From Tolypothrix sp. PCC 7712 (GTDB lineage: Bacteria > Cyanobacteriota > Cyanobacteriia > Cyanobacteriales > Nostocaceae), in assembly GCF_025860405.1 (NCBI RefSeq), contig NZ_CP063785.1:7255390-7319389 (forward strand): 64,000 nt of DNA, written 5' to 3'. The notes beneath the pieces are model-generated. The model was not told the origin of the DNA and searched no databases. It worked only from the letters and a program-made list of their open reading frames with translations. Of this stretch, positions 52,716 to 62,247 are shown piece after piece. Both the position numbers and the translations under genes were made by a program. Each line of letters opens with the position of its first letter. Within the stretch, counting starts at the first letter, position 1.

Positions 52716-55643
52716 TCAAAGCCAATTACCGATCGCAATTATTGGTGCCCAATAAGCAGGATGATCGTATAGAGGATTGATATTTTCAGATGATGGTAAT
52801 TTTTTAGCATTAATCATTCTCATTTGGGCTGTTTGCAACGCCTGGGCAATACTCATACCAGTGTGGCGATAGTTTATGTAAAACGTTTTGACTATTTCGG
52901 ATGTCGATTCATCGCTAACACTCCACAAAGATGCGATCGCACTTTTAACTCCAACTTGCAATGCAACTCCGGCTAATCCTAGTGTGGCACGATCATCGCC
53001 AACTGCGGTTTCACAAGCAGTCAGTGTGAGTAGTTCGACGCTATCTGATTTGTTGTTGAGGTTTCGCAGAGATGTTTCTAATTGGCTGATGGTAAGTTTT
53101 TGGTTTTTCCCTGTAACAATGAAGGTGTCTTCGGGAATGATGCCAAATTGAGCGTGACTAGCTATGTGAACAATGGAATATCTGGTTTGATCGAGTTTTT
53201 GCTGAAAATTTTCGGGGATAAAGTTATCGTCGATCAAAGGAGTATGATCGGGGAATATCCTTTCAATTGCACTGATTTCATTAGGAACAGCAAAAAGTGC
53301 ATCAAAAGTCTTGCCGTCAATTGTGGCTTCTTTTGTTAAACCCAAAATTAACGCCTTTTGCATAGTGCGATCGCGTAATTTAGGCTTAGTAAGTCGTAAA
53401 CTGGGGGTTGTAGCAACGGCGTAGGTTTCGACTAAATATTTCTGTTGTTGGCTATCATAAAGTGCTGCCATTGGCACGCTACGCAAAAACCCATCCTGAA
53501 TAAATACCAGGGTTTTGATTTTCTGGGATTTGATGTCATCAGCAAAAGGGCGAATTATCCAATCATAAAGATGTGCCGCAATTGTTTTATCGTAGTTAAT
53601 TTCTTCTTTGCTAACTAATCCTTTGCGAAACTCGGCAATTTTTTTCTCTAGGGTGTCGCTGCTAACTATTTTGGTTGTACCTTGTTGATTGGGGTCTTCA
53701 ATCCACTTAAATTTGGTTGCCTGATTAGGTAACTGCAATAATATCCCGGTTTTGCCATCTAAAATTATGGAACTCAAAAACCCAGTATTCTGAAACGCTA
53801 CACTATTATCTTCCAGAAGTTCGCCCACCGATTTGGGATTCAACCCACTCAAAATGCAATCATTGCCAAAATAATTCTGTAATTCTGCCAGTTTCAGAGC
53901 ATCGATGGTGTTAACTACTTTTGATAGTTCCTTCACACGTTGTTCGTCTGCAATTGCCCCAACTCCCAGCAAATCAAGCCGCGACTGTGCCAATGTCCGG
54001 TACAATGGTCTAACGACATCGCGGAAATCAAACTGTACATCCCGTTCAGCAGTCAAAATATCCTGACGGATATCTTCTAAAGTATCAAATGCTCGCTGAT
54101 AAGATGCGATCGCATCTTGTTTTTGGTTCTGTGCATCTAAAATCCTTCCTGCTTGCCATTCCCACAAATACAAGCTATCTTTTGCACTCAACTTGTTGTC
54201 TGCGGCAATGATTGCCGATTGGGTATATTTTAATGCTTTCTCATTATTTTTCTGACATTCCCAAAAATGTCCCAAAGCCCCGTTAGCATAAGAAATTAGG
54301 CGCTTATCTTGTAATTGTTTACTTGTTAATACTGAATTTTCTAGCAAATTCAATCTTCTGTTGTTACTAGATAAAATCATCTCAGTTGGACAGTAGGTAA
54401 AGGGTGAAGTTCCTTTTGTATTGCGCTGCAAGTATGCTAAATCAATTTCTCCATAGACTTTTGTTGCTGAATTGGGTAAACTTTCGAGAACATTTAAAGC
54501 ATCCTCAAAGGTTTTGTTAAACTCCCCATCATTAATAAATTTGCTGTGATTTGTTTCGGAAGCCAACTGAATTAAATTTAATAATCCCCGCATCTCGGCT
54601 ATAGCTTGCTTTTCTTTGCGGGCGAATTTTATACTATCCTGAAAATATTGGTAAGCTCTGTTATAGTCATCTAGAGACTTTTGCGTCAATTCTTGTTCTT
54701 TACTAGAAACACCAGCCATCATTGCCGAATCTGCTTGTAACTCTCGCAATTGACCACGACTTTTGTAAGCAATACCCAAACTATTGAACACCAAAAATTG
54801 ATATTCTGGAGTAACTTGTTGTGCTGCGTCTAAATATTTAATTGCTTGGTCGTAACTGCCGATTAAGCGATATGCTTCAGCGAGAATCCCCAAAGCCGCA
54901 ACCTGTCCGCGTTTATCATTAAATTTGCTGGCGATTTGTTCAGCACTTTCGGGAGTGCATTTTAGTTCCTGACTTACTTGATTTTTTGACTTATCTACCA
55001 GTTGACCACACAAAAGTGCGATCGCTTTGCGAGGTTGTCCCAAATTGCTGTAAACTTGGGCTAATTCTGACTTCATCCGTCCAACTTGCTGGATATTCTC
55101 TACCGCACCATAGTCACGAATTGCGGCTTCCAGAGATGCGATCGCTTCTTTGTTTTCTCCTATTTGTTGGTAAGCACGCGCCAAATTTTCATTCACAACC
55201 CCTGTAGCTGACGGATTATTTTTATACTGATTGAGTGCCTCTTGCCAATTTTTTATAGCATTGAAAAAATTTCCTGCATTATAGTCTTTGATTCCTAGCT
55301 CAACTAGTACATCCGTATGTGGAGTTTGTGCAGTTCCGACTTGTCCAAATAATAAACAAATTAAAAGGGTTAGTAAAAAAAATAATTTAGTAAATCGCTG
55401 AAAATTTAGTTTTTTGGCTTGCTGAGTAGAGACATAAATTATCCGTTGGCAAAGGTTACTCACTTTCAGCAATATATGGGTCTGTCGCAGTGCAGAAAGT
55501 AATATTTTGCAATATTTATTTTTAATGTTGAAAATGTGATAACAACAGTTATTCTTATTCATATTAGGCAAAAGAAAGCTAGCTGCTGATATTTCTTGAA
55601 TGATAGTCTGATTCGTACATATCTCTAGCAAAAAAACATTCAC
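52716..55643 (-). CDS. TPR-CHAT caspase-like protease
   Basis: Up to 975 residues; the true start is probably internal (ATG 55562, or later just before the hydrophobic segment RFTKLFFLLTLLICLLFG, which looks like a signal peptide). Residues ~110-560 are tetratricopeptide repeats. Residues ~690-970 are a CHAT domain with catalytic H830 (IASHAQFG) and C877 (TACETAVG). CHAT proteases are caspase-related. The signal peptide suggests a periplasmic protease. It is divergent by 45 bp from the filamentous-haemagglutinin gene, so it could process or monitor the adhesin. Confidence 0.88.
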   Translation of the reverse strand: MNVFLLEICTNQTIIQEISAASFLLPNMNKNNCCYHIFNIKNKYCKILLSALRQTHILLKVSNLCQRIIYVSTQQAKKLNFQRFTKLFFLLTLLICLLFGQVGTAQTPHTDVLVELGIKDYNAGNFFNAIKNWQEALNQYKNNPSATGVVNENLARAYQQIGENKEAIASLEAAIRDYGAVENIQQVGRMKSELAQVYSNLGQPRKAIALLCGQLVDKSKNQVSQELKCTPESAEQIASKFNDKRGQVAALGILAEAYRLIGSYDQAIKYLDAAQQVTPEYQFLVFNSLGIAYKSRGQLRELQADSAMMAGVSSKEQELTQKSLDDYNRAYQYFQDSIKFARKEKQAIAEMRGLLNLIQLASETNHSKFINDGEFNKTFEDALNVLESLPNSATKVYGEIDLAYLQRNTKGTSPFTYCPTEMILSSNNRRLNLLENSVLTSKQLQDKRLISYANGALGHFWECQKNNEKALKYTQSAIIAADNKLSAKDSLYLWEWQAGRILDAQNQKQDAIASYQRAFDTLEDIRQDILTAERDVQFDFRDVVRPLYRTLAQSRLDLLGVGAIADEQRVKELSKVVNTIDALKLAELQNYFGNDCILSGLNPKSVGELLEDNSVAFQNTGFLSSIILDGKTGILLQLPNQATKFKWIEDPNQQGTTKIVSSDTLEKKIAEFRKGLVSKEEINYDKTIAAHLYDWIIRPFADDIKSQKIKTLVFIQDGFLRSVPMAALYDSQQQKYLVETYAVATTPSLRLTKPKLRDRTMQKALILGLTKEATIDGKTFDALFAVPNEISAIERIFPDHTPLIDDNFIPENFQQKLDQTRYSIVHIASHAQFGIIPEDTFIVTGKNQKLTISQLETSLRNLNNKSDSVELLTLTACETAVGDDRATLGLAGVALQVGVKSAIASLWSVSDESTSEIVKTFYINYRHTGMSIAQALQTAQMRMINAKKLPSSENINPLYDHPAYWAPIIAIGNWL

Positions 55644-55688
55644 ATAAGCAATATCGTGGATTTTTAATTTATCCTAGGTAATTTATTT

Positions 55689-58600
55689 ATGTATAGATTA
55701 CATCAGCCAGAAAAACTCAGTATTAAAAGTATTTTTTATTTATACATATCCACTGTATTCAGCTTCACTTCACCAGCTCAGGCACAAATAACACCCGATA
55801 ACACCCTAGGTACAGAAGCCTCTCGACTCAATCAAAATCAGATAATTAAAGGCGTACTGAGTGATAAAATTGAGGGTGGTGCAACACGCGGTAGTAATCT
55901 CTTCCACAGCTTTCAAGAATTCAATATAGATACTGGACGGGGAGTTTATTTCACCAATCCGGCTGGTATTGCCAATATACTGACTCGCGTTACAGGAAGC
56001 GAGCGCTCGCAGATTTTCGGCACATTGGGCGTATTGGGGAACGCTAATTTATATTTGCTCAATCCCAATGGTATTGTGTTTGGCCCCAATGCTCAGTTAG
56101 ATATTAGCGGTTCGTTTAAAGCAAGTACTGCCAATAGTTTCAAATTTACTGACGGTAGTGAGTACAGCGCCACCACTGCCCAAGCACCACCACTGTTAAG
56201 CGTCAGCGTCCCTCTCGGCTTGCAGTATAGCCCGATTCGACCGGAGGCAACAATTACCAATCGCGGTAACCTGAGAGTTGGGCAAGACTTGCAGTTCATA
56301 GCAAACAAACTTGACCTGCAAGGACAACTGATTGCTGGACGGGATCTGGTTCTCCAGGGACAGGATACGGTGAAGGTGCGAGATACTGCGCTGAATCCAT
56401 TTGTGGCGCGATCGGGTGGTAATCTAACTATCCAAGGCAATCAAGGAATTGATATTCTCGCCTTAAGCCATCCACAGCATATAGCCTTTATCAGTAGCAA
56501 AAACCTGAGTTTGCTCAGTGATGGACTCATTTCTGGGGATGCTCACTTTAGCAGTGGCGGTGACTTCCGCATTCAAAGTCTTTCTGGGCATCTGGTCAAT
56601 TTCACCAGCCTGTATGACCCAATTATTAGTAGCACTGGCAATGTGGATATTGCGGCAAACTATCGCGGAGCATCGTTGTTGATCGAGTCTCAAGGAAATG
56701 TTAGGTTTCAGGGTACCGCTACCATTGATGCACCCGATACGGTTTCTACCTTTGTGGGCGAGGATGCCGCATTACGAACACAACCAGGTCTGATCATTCG
56801 TTCTGGACAAAATAGCTTGGTTTATGGCGGCACCAGTCAAAATAGTCCGCCAGGATTTACAAGTGGAACTGTTCCGACTGGAATTACCCTGCTCAGTCCC
56901 GTGCGTATGCAGCCCAACACTCAGGGGGGAGTGGTTAAGCTGACCGCTGCTGAAGGAGGTATTACCTTTCATAGCATTGATGCCTCCAGTACAACGGGGG
57001 GCAATGGCGGAACTATTGAATTAAGAGCAAAGGGCGATATTATCAACACTAACTCATTCCTCGATCCATTTGGATTATTCGCTGCACTGGGTTCGTTTTC
57101 CTATACAATCGCTGGGGATAGTGGTAATGGGGGCAACATATCCTTAATTTCGACCTTGGGTAACATCACTCTCAACAACGTACACTCGCCCTCGTACTCG
57201 TACTCGGCATATGGTGATGTGGGGTCGGGAGGAAACATTTCCTTGTCTTCTGGCTCAGGTAACATCACTCTCAACGACTCGGTCTTGAACTCGAACGCGC
57301 AATCGGACTCTGGTAATGCAGGATCGGGGGGAAACATTGCCCTCTACGCTGGCTCAGGGGATATCACTCTCAATAACTCTGGCTTGCGATCGGACTCGTA
57401 CTCAGGCTCTGGTAATGCAGGGTCGGGGGGAAACATATACCTTTACACTGGGTCAGGGAATATCACCCTCACTAATTCGGGATCATACTTGAATTCTCAA
57501 ATAACGGGAAGTGTTAAAGGTAAGGGGGGTGATATTACTGTAAGCAGCACAAATGGCTCGATTTACTTAAGAAATGGTGTTCAGATATCTGCTAGCACTG
57601 GTGGACAAGGAAATGCAGGCAATATTACTCTCAATGCCTATGGTACGGTTTTAGTAAGTGATAGAAGTATTGTGGGATCAATTGCGGCCAGGGGGGCGAC
57701 GGGTAATGCGGGCAACATTGAACTCACGGCAGGCTCTCTAATACTTGCCGATGGTGGATATTTGACTACTAGTAATCGGGGAACGGAAAATTCGGGGAGT
57801 ATAACGTTGACGGTGAGTGGTGCTGCCATCTTTGACGGCGTATTTTTAGATCCTAGCCGTTGGAATTCTAGTGGTGTATTCACTGAATCTACTGTAGGAC
57901 AGAGTGGAGACATTACCATTCGAGCGGATTCACTATCCATTACTAACGGTGCTAAAGTCATTAGCTCGAATATTGGACAGGCCGATGCAGGAGATATCAT
58001 CATTGATGCTACAAATGCAGTCTCCGTCAGTGGATTGTACACAAACGGCATCCCCACCAGACCGGAAGACGACGGTAGTATATCCAGTGGCATTTTTAGC
58101 GTTAAGAAAAACAGTGGTGGTAATGCAGGCACCATTAACATAACAGCAGGGTCACTTGCTGTAACAGATGGGGCGGTGTTGGGCGTTAGCCTGTTTGATG
58201 CAGGTAATGCAGGCAACATCACGATTAAGACCCAAGGTGAAGTTTTGTTTGATGGGATAGGAAAGCCTATCAACGGCAGTGAAGTACCTCTTACAAGTGG
58301 TGCCTATAGCTCTGTAACACCAGGAGCAGTTGGTAATGGTGGCGATATCGTGATTACAGCAAACTCACTGAAAGTGAGTAATGGAGCTGTATTGAATTCT
58401 AATACTTCTGGTGCTGGAAATGCTGGAAATATCATCCTCTCTATGCCAACCTTGACGATCGCCAGTGGTGGCAAAGTCTTGGCGGCCACTGAAAGCATCG
58501 GCAAGGGTGGAACAATTACGATCACTGCACCGAACGCTGTTAATCTCGGTACTAAATCTCAAGATTTTTCACCAGTGATCTCGGTTGAAACGAGTGATGC

Positions 58601-60020
58601 AGGCAAAGCGGGGGATATTGTCATCAATACGCCGATCCTCACCCTTTCAGATACCGCTCGGATCACGGCGACAGCAAGAGAAAATTCTACAAATCCAGAA
58701 GGTGGTGGCAGCATTACCTTGAATGCTTCCCAGATGGATTTGGCCGGCATCGTCGGTGTGTTTGCCGAAACAGAGGGACAGGCTCCAGCTGGCACCTTGC
58801 GACTCAATCCCTACAACAATCAACCCAATCTGAATATTGTGTTAATACCTAACTCCCAGATTTCGGCATCCACATCCGGTAGCGGCAAGGGAGGTGACTT
58901 AATCGTGGCGGCACCCCAGTCAATTACCATTGCAGGTTTCGGACGATTAGCCGTCGAAACCAAGGGTACAGGCGATGCCGGGAATATAAATTTTGCCACC
59001 CAGCAACTGAATCTCAAAGACGGAGTGGAAATTTCCGCCTCCACCTCAGGTGTAGGGAAAGCTGGAGAGATTGGCATTAATGCCGAGACGTTTACCCTAA
59101 GTGGCGGGGCAAAAGTCTCGACGAATACCTTTAACACTGGTGCAGCCGGCAACCTCAACGTCCAGGTGAACGATCAACTTTTCCTGACTGGGCAAGGTAC
59201 AGGACTATTTGCCAGCACAAATGAAGGTTCTATTGGTAAAGGTGGCAGTATTATCATCGACCCTAGAACGTTAATAATTAGAGATGGGGCAACTATCTCT
59301 ACCAATAGCCAGGGAGAAGGAATTGGCGGCAATATTAAGCTTTCCGCAGGTACTCTCACCCTGGATAATGGTAAAATTTCTGCCGAAACCCGCAGTAGTA
59401 ATGGCGGGGATATTACCCTAAATCTGCAAGACTTACTATTACTACGCAACAGCAGTCAAATCTCCACCACGGCTGGAACGGCTCAGGCTGGTGGTAATGG
59501 CGGCAACATCACCTTTGATGGCAAGTTCATCGTGGCAATTCCCAACGAGAATAGCGACATTAGCGCCAATGCCTTCACTGGCACTGGTGGAAACATCCAA
59601 ATCAACTCTCAAGGCATCTTCGGTATCGAGTCCCGTGCAAAACCAACTGATAAAAGTGATATTACTGCCAGTTCCGAACAAGGTATTTCGGGTGTCATCA
59701 ATCTCAATACACCCGATAACAGTTCGATTCAAAACAGCTTCACCCAATTATCCCCGAACGCGATCGACACCAACGCACTGATTGCCAACAGTTGCATTGC
59801 ACGCGGCAGTAAGCGACAAGAAAACTCATTTACCATCACAGGTTCTGGTGCTTTACGCAATAGTCCGGGGGATGTATTAATTTCCGCCTATTCAACTGGT
59901 GATGTACGTAATGTTGAACCAACATCGCGTCCTTGGAAAAAAGGCGACCCAATAATTGAGCCACAAGGATTATATCGATTACCTGATGGGCAATTACTGT
60001 TAAGTCGGGCTTGTAGTTAA
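55689..60020 (+). CDS. Filamentous-haemagglutinin-type exoprotein (two-partner secretion)
   Basis: 1443 residues. A signal peptide (YLYISTVFSFTSPAQAQ) is followed by a two-partner-secretion domain (~35-160: TEASRLNQNQIIKG, then ANLYLLNPNGIVFGP) that would direct export through a partner outer-membrane TpsB. The rest is a Gly/Ser/Asn-rich beta-helix with repeats of the GNAGNITL type, including near-identical ~100-bp DNA repeats at 57120-57490. The C-terminus ends LYRLPDGQLLLSRACS. A surface adhesin or cell-contact protein. No TpsB gene in the window. A closely related gene follows 60 bp later. Confidence 0.9.
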   Translation: MYRLHQPEKLSIKSIFYLYISTVFSFTSPAQAQITPDNTLGTEASRLNQNQIIKGVLSDKIEGGATRGSNLFHSFQEFNIDTGRGVYFTNPAGIANILTRVTGSERSQIFGTLGVLGNANLYLLNPNGIVFGPNAQLDISGSFKASTANSFKFTDGSEYSATTAQAPPLLSVSVPLGLQYSPIRPEATITNRGNLRVGQDLQFIANKLDLQGQLIAGRDLVLQGQDTVKVRDTALNPFVARSGGNLTIQGNQGIDILALSHPQHIAFISSKNLSLLSDGLISGDAHFSSGGDFRIQSLSGHLVNFTSLYDPIISSTGNVDIAANYRGASLLIESQGNVRFQGTATIDAPDTVSTFVGEDAALRTQPGLIIRSGQNSLVYGGTSQNSPPGFTSGTVPTGITLLSPVRMQPNTQGGVVKLTAAEGGITFHSIDASSTTGGNGGTIELRAKGDIINTNSFLDPFGLFAALGSFSYTIAGDSGNGGNISLISTLGNITLNNVHSPSYSYSAYGDVGSGGNISLSSGSGNITLNDSVLNSNAQSDSGNAGSGGNIALYAGSGDITLNNSGLRSDSYSGSGNAGSGGNIYLYTGSGNITLTNSGSYLNSQITGSVKGKGGDITVSSTNGSIYLRNGVQISASTGGQGNAGNITLNAYGTVLVSDRSIVGSIAARGATGNAGNIELTAGSLILADGGYLTTSNRGTENSGSITLTVSGAAIFDGVFLDPSRWNSSGVFTESTVGQSGDITIRADSLSITNGAKVISSNIGQADAGDIIIDATNAVSVSGLYTNGIPTRPEDDGSISSGIFSVKKNSGGNAGTINITAGSLAVTDGAVLGVSLFDAGNAGNITIKTQGEVLFDGIGKPINGSEVPLTSGAYSSVTPGAVGNGGDIVITANSLKVSNGAVLNSNTSGAGNAGNIILSMPTLTIASGGKVLAATESIGKGGTITITAPNAVNLGTKSQDFSPVISVETSDAGKAGDIVINTPILTLSDTARITATARENSTNPEGGGSITLNASQMDLAGIVGVFAETEGQAPAGTLRLNPYNNQPNLNIVLIPNSQISASTSGSGKGGDLIVAAPQSITIAGFGRLAVETKGTGDAGNINFATQQLNLKDGVEISASTSGVGKAGEIGINAETFTLSGGAKVSTNTFNTGAAGNLNVQVNDQLFLTGQGTGLFASTNEGSIGKGGSIIIDPRTLIIRDGATISTNSQGEGIGGNIKLSAGTLTLDNGKISAETRSSNGGDITLNLQDLLLLRNSSQISTTAGTAQAGGNGGNITFDGKFIVAIPNENSDISANAFTGTGGNIQINSQGIFGIESRAKPTDKSDITASSEQGISGVINLNTPDNSSIQNSFTQLSPNAIDTNALIANSCIARGSKRQENSFTITGSGALRNSPGDVLISAYSTGDVRNVEPTSRPWKKGDPIIEPQGLYRLPDGQLLLSRACS

Positions 60021-60858
60021 AGGAAATATTGCACGCATAAGCAAGATCGTGGGTTGTATTTTATCCAAGGTAAGTTATTTATGAGTCGAGTACATCAACA
60101 GGAAAAACTCAGCCTTAAAAGTATTTTTTATTTATGCCTAATATCCAATGTATTTAGCTTGGCTTCACCAGCCCAGGCACAAATCACACCCGATAACACC
60201 TTGGGTGCAGAAGCTTCTCGACTCAATCAAAATCAGATAATTAATGGTGCCTTAGGTGACAAAATTGAGGGTGGTGCAACACGCGGCAGCAATCTTTTCC
60301 ATAGTTTCAGCGAGTTTAATATCCAAGATGGGCAAAGTGTGTATTTTGCCAACCCCACTGGGGTAGAAAATATCTTAACGCGGGTCACAGGTGGAAATGC
60401 ATCGAATATTTTCGGGACGTTGGGAGTTGCTGGTGCAGGAAATTTGTTCTTGATTAATCCCAATGGAATTTTATTTGGGCAGAATGCTTCTTTAGATGTG
60501 CAAGGAAGTTTTGTCGGGACAACAGCCAATGGAGTCCAGTTTGGGAATCAACAATTGTTTAGTGCCACAAATCCCCAAGCACCTTCATTACTTATGGTGA
60601 GTGTGCCTACTGGGTTGCAGTATGGCAGCAATCCGGGAGCGATTCAATCACAGGGTGCAATTTTACAAGTGCCCGATGGTCAAACCTTAACCCTGGCAGG
60701 CGGCACTGTAAATATTGATGGCGGGCAGTTGCTAGCGCCAGGAGGACTGGTGGAATTGGCAGGCATGGCAGCAACCGGCGAAGTTGGGTTAACACAGCAG
60801 GGACGGGAGTGGCGGTTGAGTGTGCCGGATGGATTGGCGAGAGCAGATTTCTCTTTAA

Positions 60859-62247
60859 CCCTGTTTTGTCACTCTGGCAGTAGTATAATAAGGTAAAAAT
60901 GCTAGAACCAAGACACAGAGCATGGTACAGCCCCGTCCAGCCGCACCAACAGTCAAATTTGTGGACGAATATTGCCAGTGGTATAAAAGTCTGTTTCCAG
61001 ATGTTAGGAGTTTCGAGGCTTTTAAATATCTCCATGTAGGCTGCATTTCTGATCTAAAACGTAAAACATTGCCAGAAATAGCAAAAATCGTAGGATTAGA
61101 TAACCAGCAAGGGTTGCATCATTTTCTAACTACATCACCTTGGGATATAGAAAAGTTAAGAACCTTAAGGTTAGAGTTAATTTTACAAGTGCTAAAAGGT
61201 AGACCAATCATTTTAATTATTGATGAGACAGGGGATAAAAAGAAAGGGAGCAAGACAGATTATGTGAAACGGCAGTATATAGGAAATTTGGGAAAAACAG
61301 ATAATGGAATTGTGGCAGTGACAGTATATGGTGTTTTCTGTGGGATGACATTTCCATTACTGTTTGAAGTGTATAAACCCAGGGAAAGATTACAGGCAGG
61401 AGATAAGTACCGCACTAAACCAGAAATAGCAGCAATACTGATAAAAAAGCTACAATCAATGGGTTTTAAATTCAACTTAGTACTTGCAGATAGCTTATAT
61501 GGAGAGAGTGGTAAGAATTTCATATCTGTATTAGATGAACTAAACTTGAACTATATAGTAGCGATTCGGTCAAATCATTATGTAGAAATACTTCCACGAC
61601 AACATATTCAATATTTAAAGTGGCAGAAGTTTCAAAGGGTATTCTCTGACTTGAGTCGGGAAAATCGATTTATTAGAGAAATTATTCCGGGAAAACGTGG
61701 AGAACTTAGATATTGGCAAATTACTACAGATCCAGAAAATTTGCCTGATAACACTACTTGGTATGTGATGAGTAAATATCCAGACATTACGCCAAGAGAA
61801 GTTGGAAATTTTTACGGTTTAAGAACTTGGGTCGAGTACGGGTTAAAACAAAGTAAGAATGAATTAGGTTGGTCAGATTTTCGCCTGACTCACTACCCAG
61901 ATATTGAGCGATGGTGGGAAATTATTTGCAGTGCTTATTTAATGGTTAGTCTGCATTCGGAGCAACTGTTTCAGTCTCCATCACAACGAGAGTCAAAATT
62001 TGTTTCACATCCTTGGTGGGATAATGGAAATGGCTGGAAGAACATTCTTAACAATCTTCGTTTGATTATTCAACCTTTTACTTTATTTAATCTGATATAT
62101 CCCTGGTTAACGGTTTTTCCTATTCCTCAATTAGCTTTGGGTTTTTTTAAACTTCAATCTATTATTTATAGCCTCACCAGTTCAATTTTTATATCCCTGA
62201 TTCACCCTGATTTCTACTTTTCCTCTGCCTAGAGTGACAAAAGAGGG
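60859..62247 (+). mobile_element. IS701-like insertion sequence, copy 2 (1389 bp)
   Basis: Ends CCCTGTTTTGTCACTCT and, inverted, CCCTCTTTTGTCACTCT. TTAA target duplications at 60855-60858 and 62248-62251. Inverted relative to copy 1 at 26724-28112. Confidence 0.92.
60922..62232 (+). CDS. IS701-family transposase, copy 2
   Basis: 436 residues, identical to the transposase at 26739-28049. It starts at ATG 60922 after a short leader. Catalytic Asp regions are IIDETGDKKKGSK and VLADSLYGE; the Glu region is WVEYGLKQSKNELGW. Because both copies are identical and in opposite orientation 32.7 kb apart, they are substrates for homologous inversion. Confidence 0.93.
   Translation: MVQPRPAAPTVKFVDEYCQWYKSLFPDVRSFEAFKYLHVGCISDLKRKTLPEIAKIVGLDNQQGLHHFLTTSPWDIEKLRTLRLELILQVLKGRPIILIIDETGDKKKGSKTDYVKRQYIGNLGKTDNGIVAVTVYGVFCGMTFPLLFEVYKPRERLQAGDKYRTKPEIAAILIKKLQSMGFKFNLVLADSLYGESGKNFISVLDELNLNYIVAIRSNHYVEILPRQHIQYLKWQKFQRVFSDLSRENRFIREIIPGKRGELRYWQITTDPENLPDNTTWYVMSKYPDITPREVGNFYGLRTWVEYGLKQSKNELGWSDFRLTHYPDIERWWEIICSAYLMVSLHSEQLFQSPSQRESKFVSHPWWDNGNGWKNILNNLRLIIQPFTLFNLIYPWLTVFPIPQLALGFFKLQSIIYSLTSSIFISLIHPDFYFSSA

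Noticed and set aside
57120..57490. Regular short repeats resembling a CRISPR array
   Set aside because: They are in-frame Gly/Ser repeats of a haemagglutinin beta-helix with no unique spacers.
26724..62247. Composite transposon formed by the two IS701-like copies
   Set aside because: Each copy has its own target duplication and a gene restored across it, so they inserted independently.
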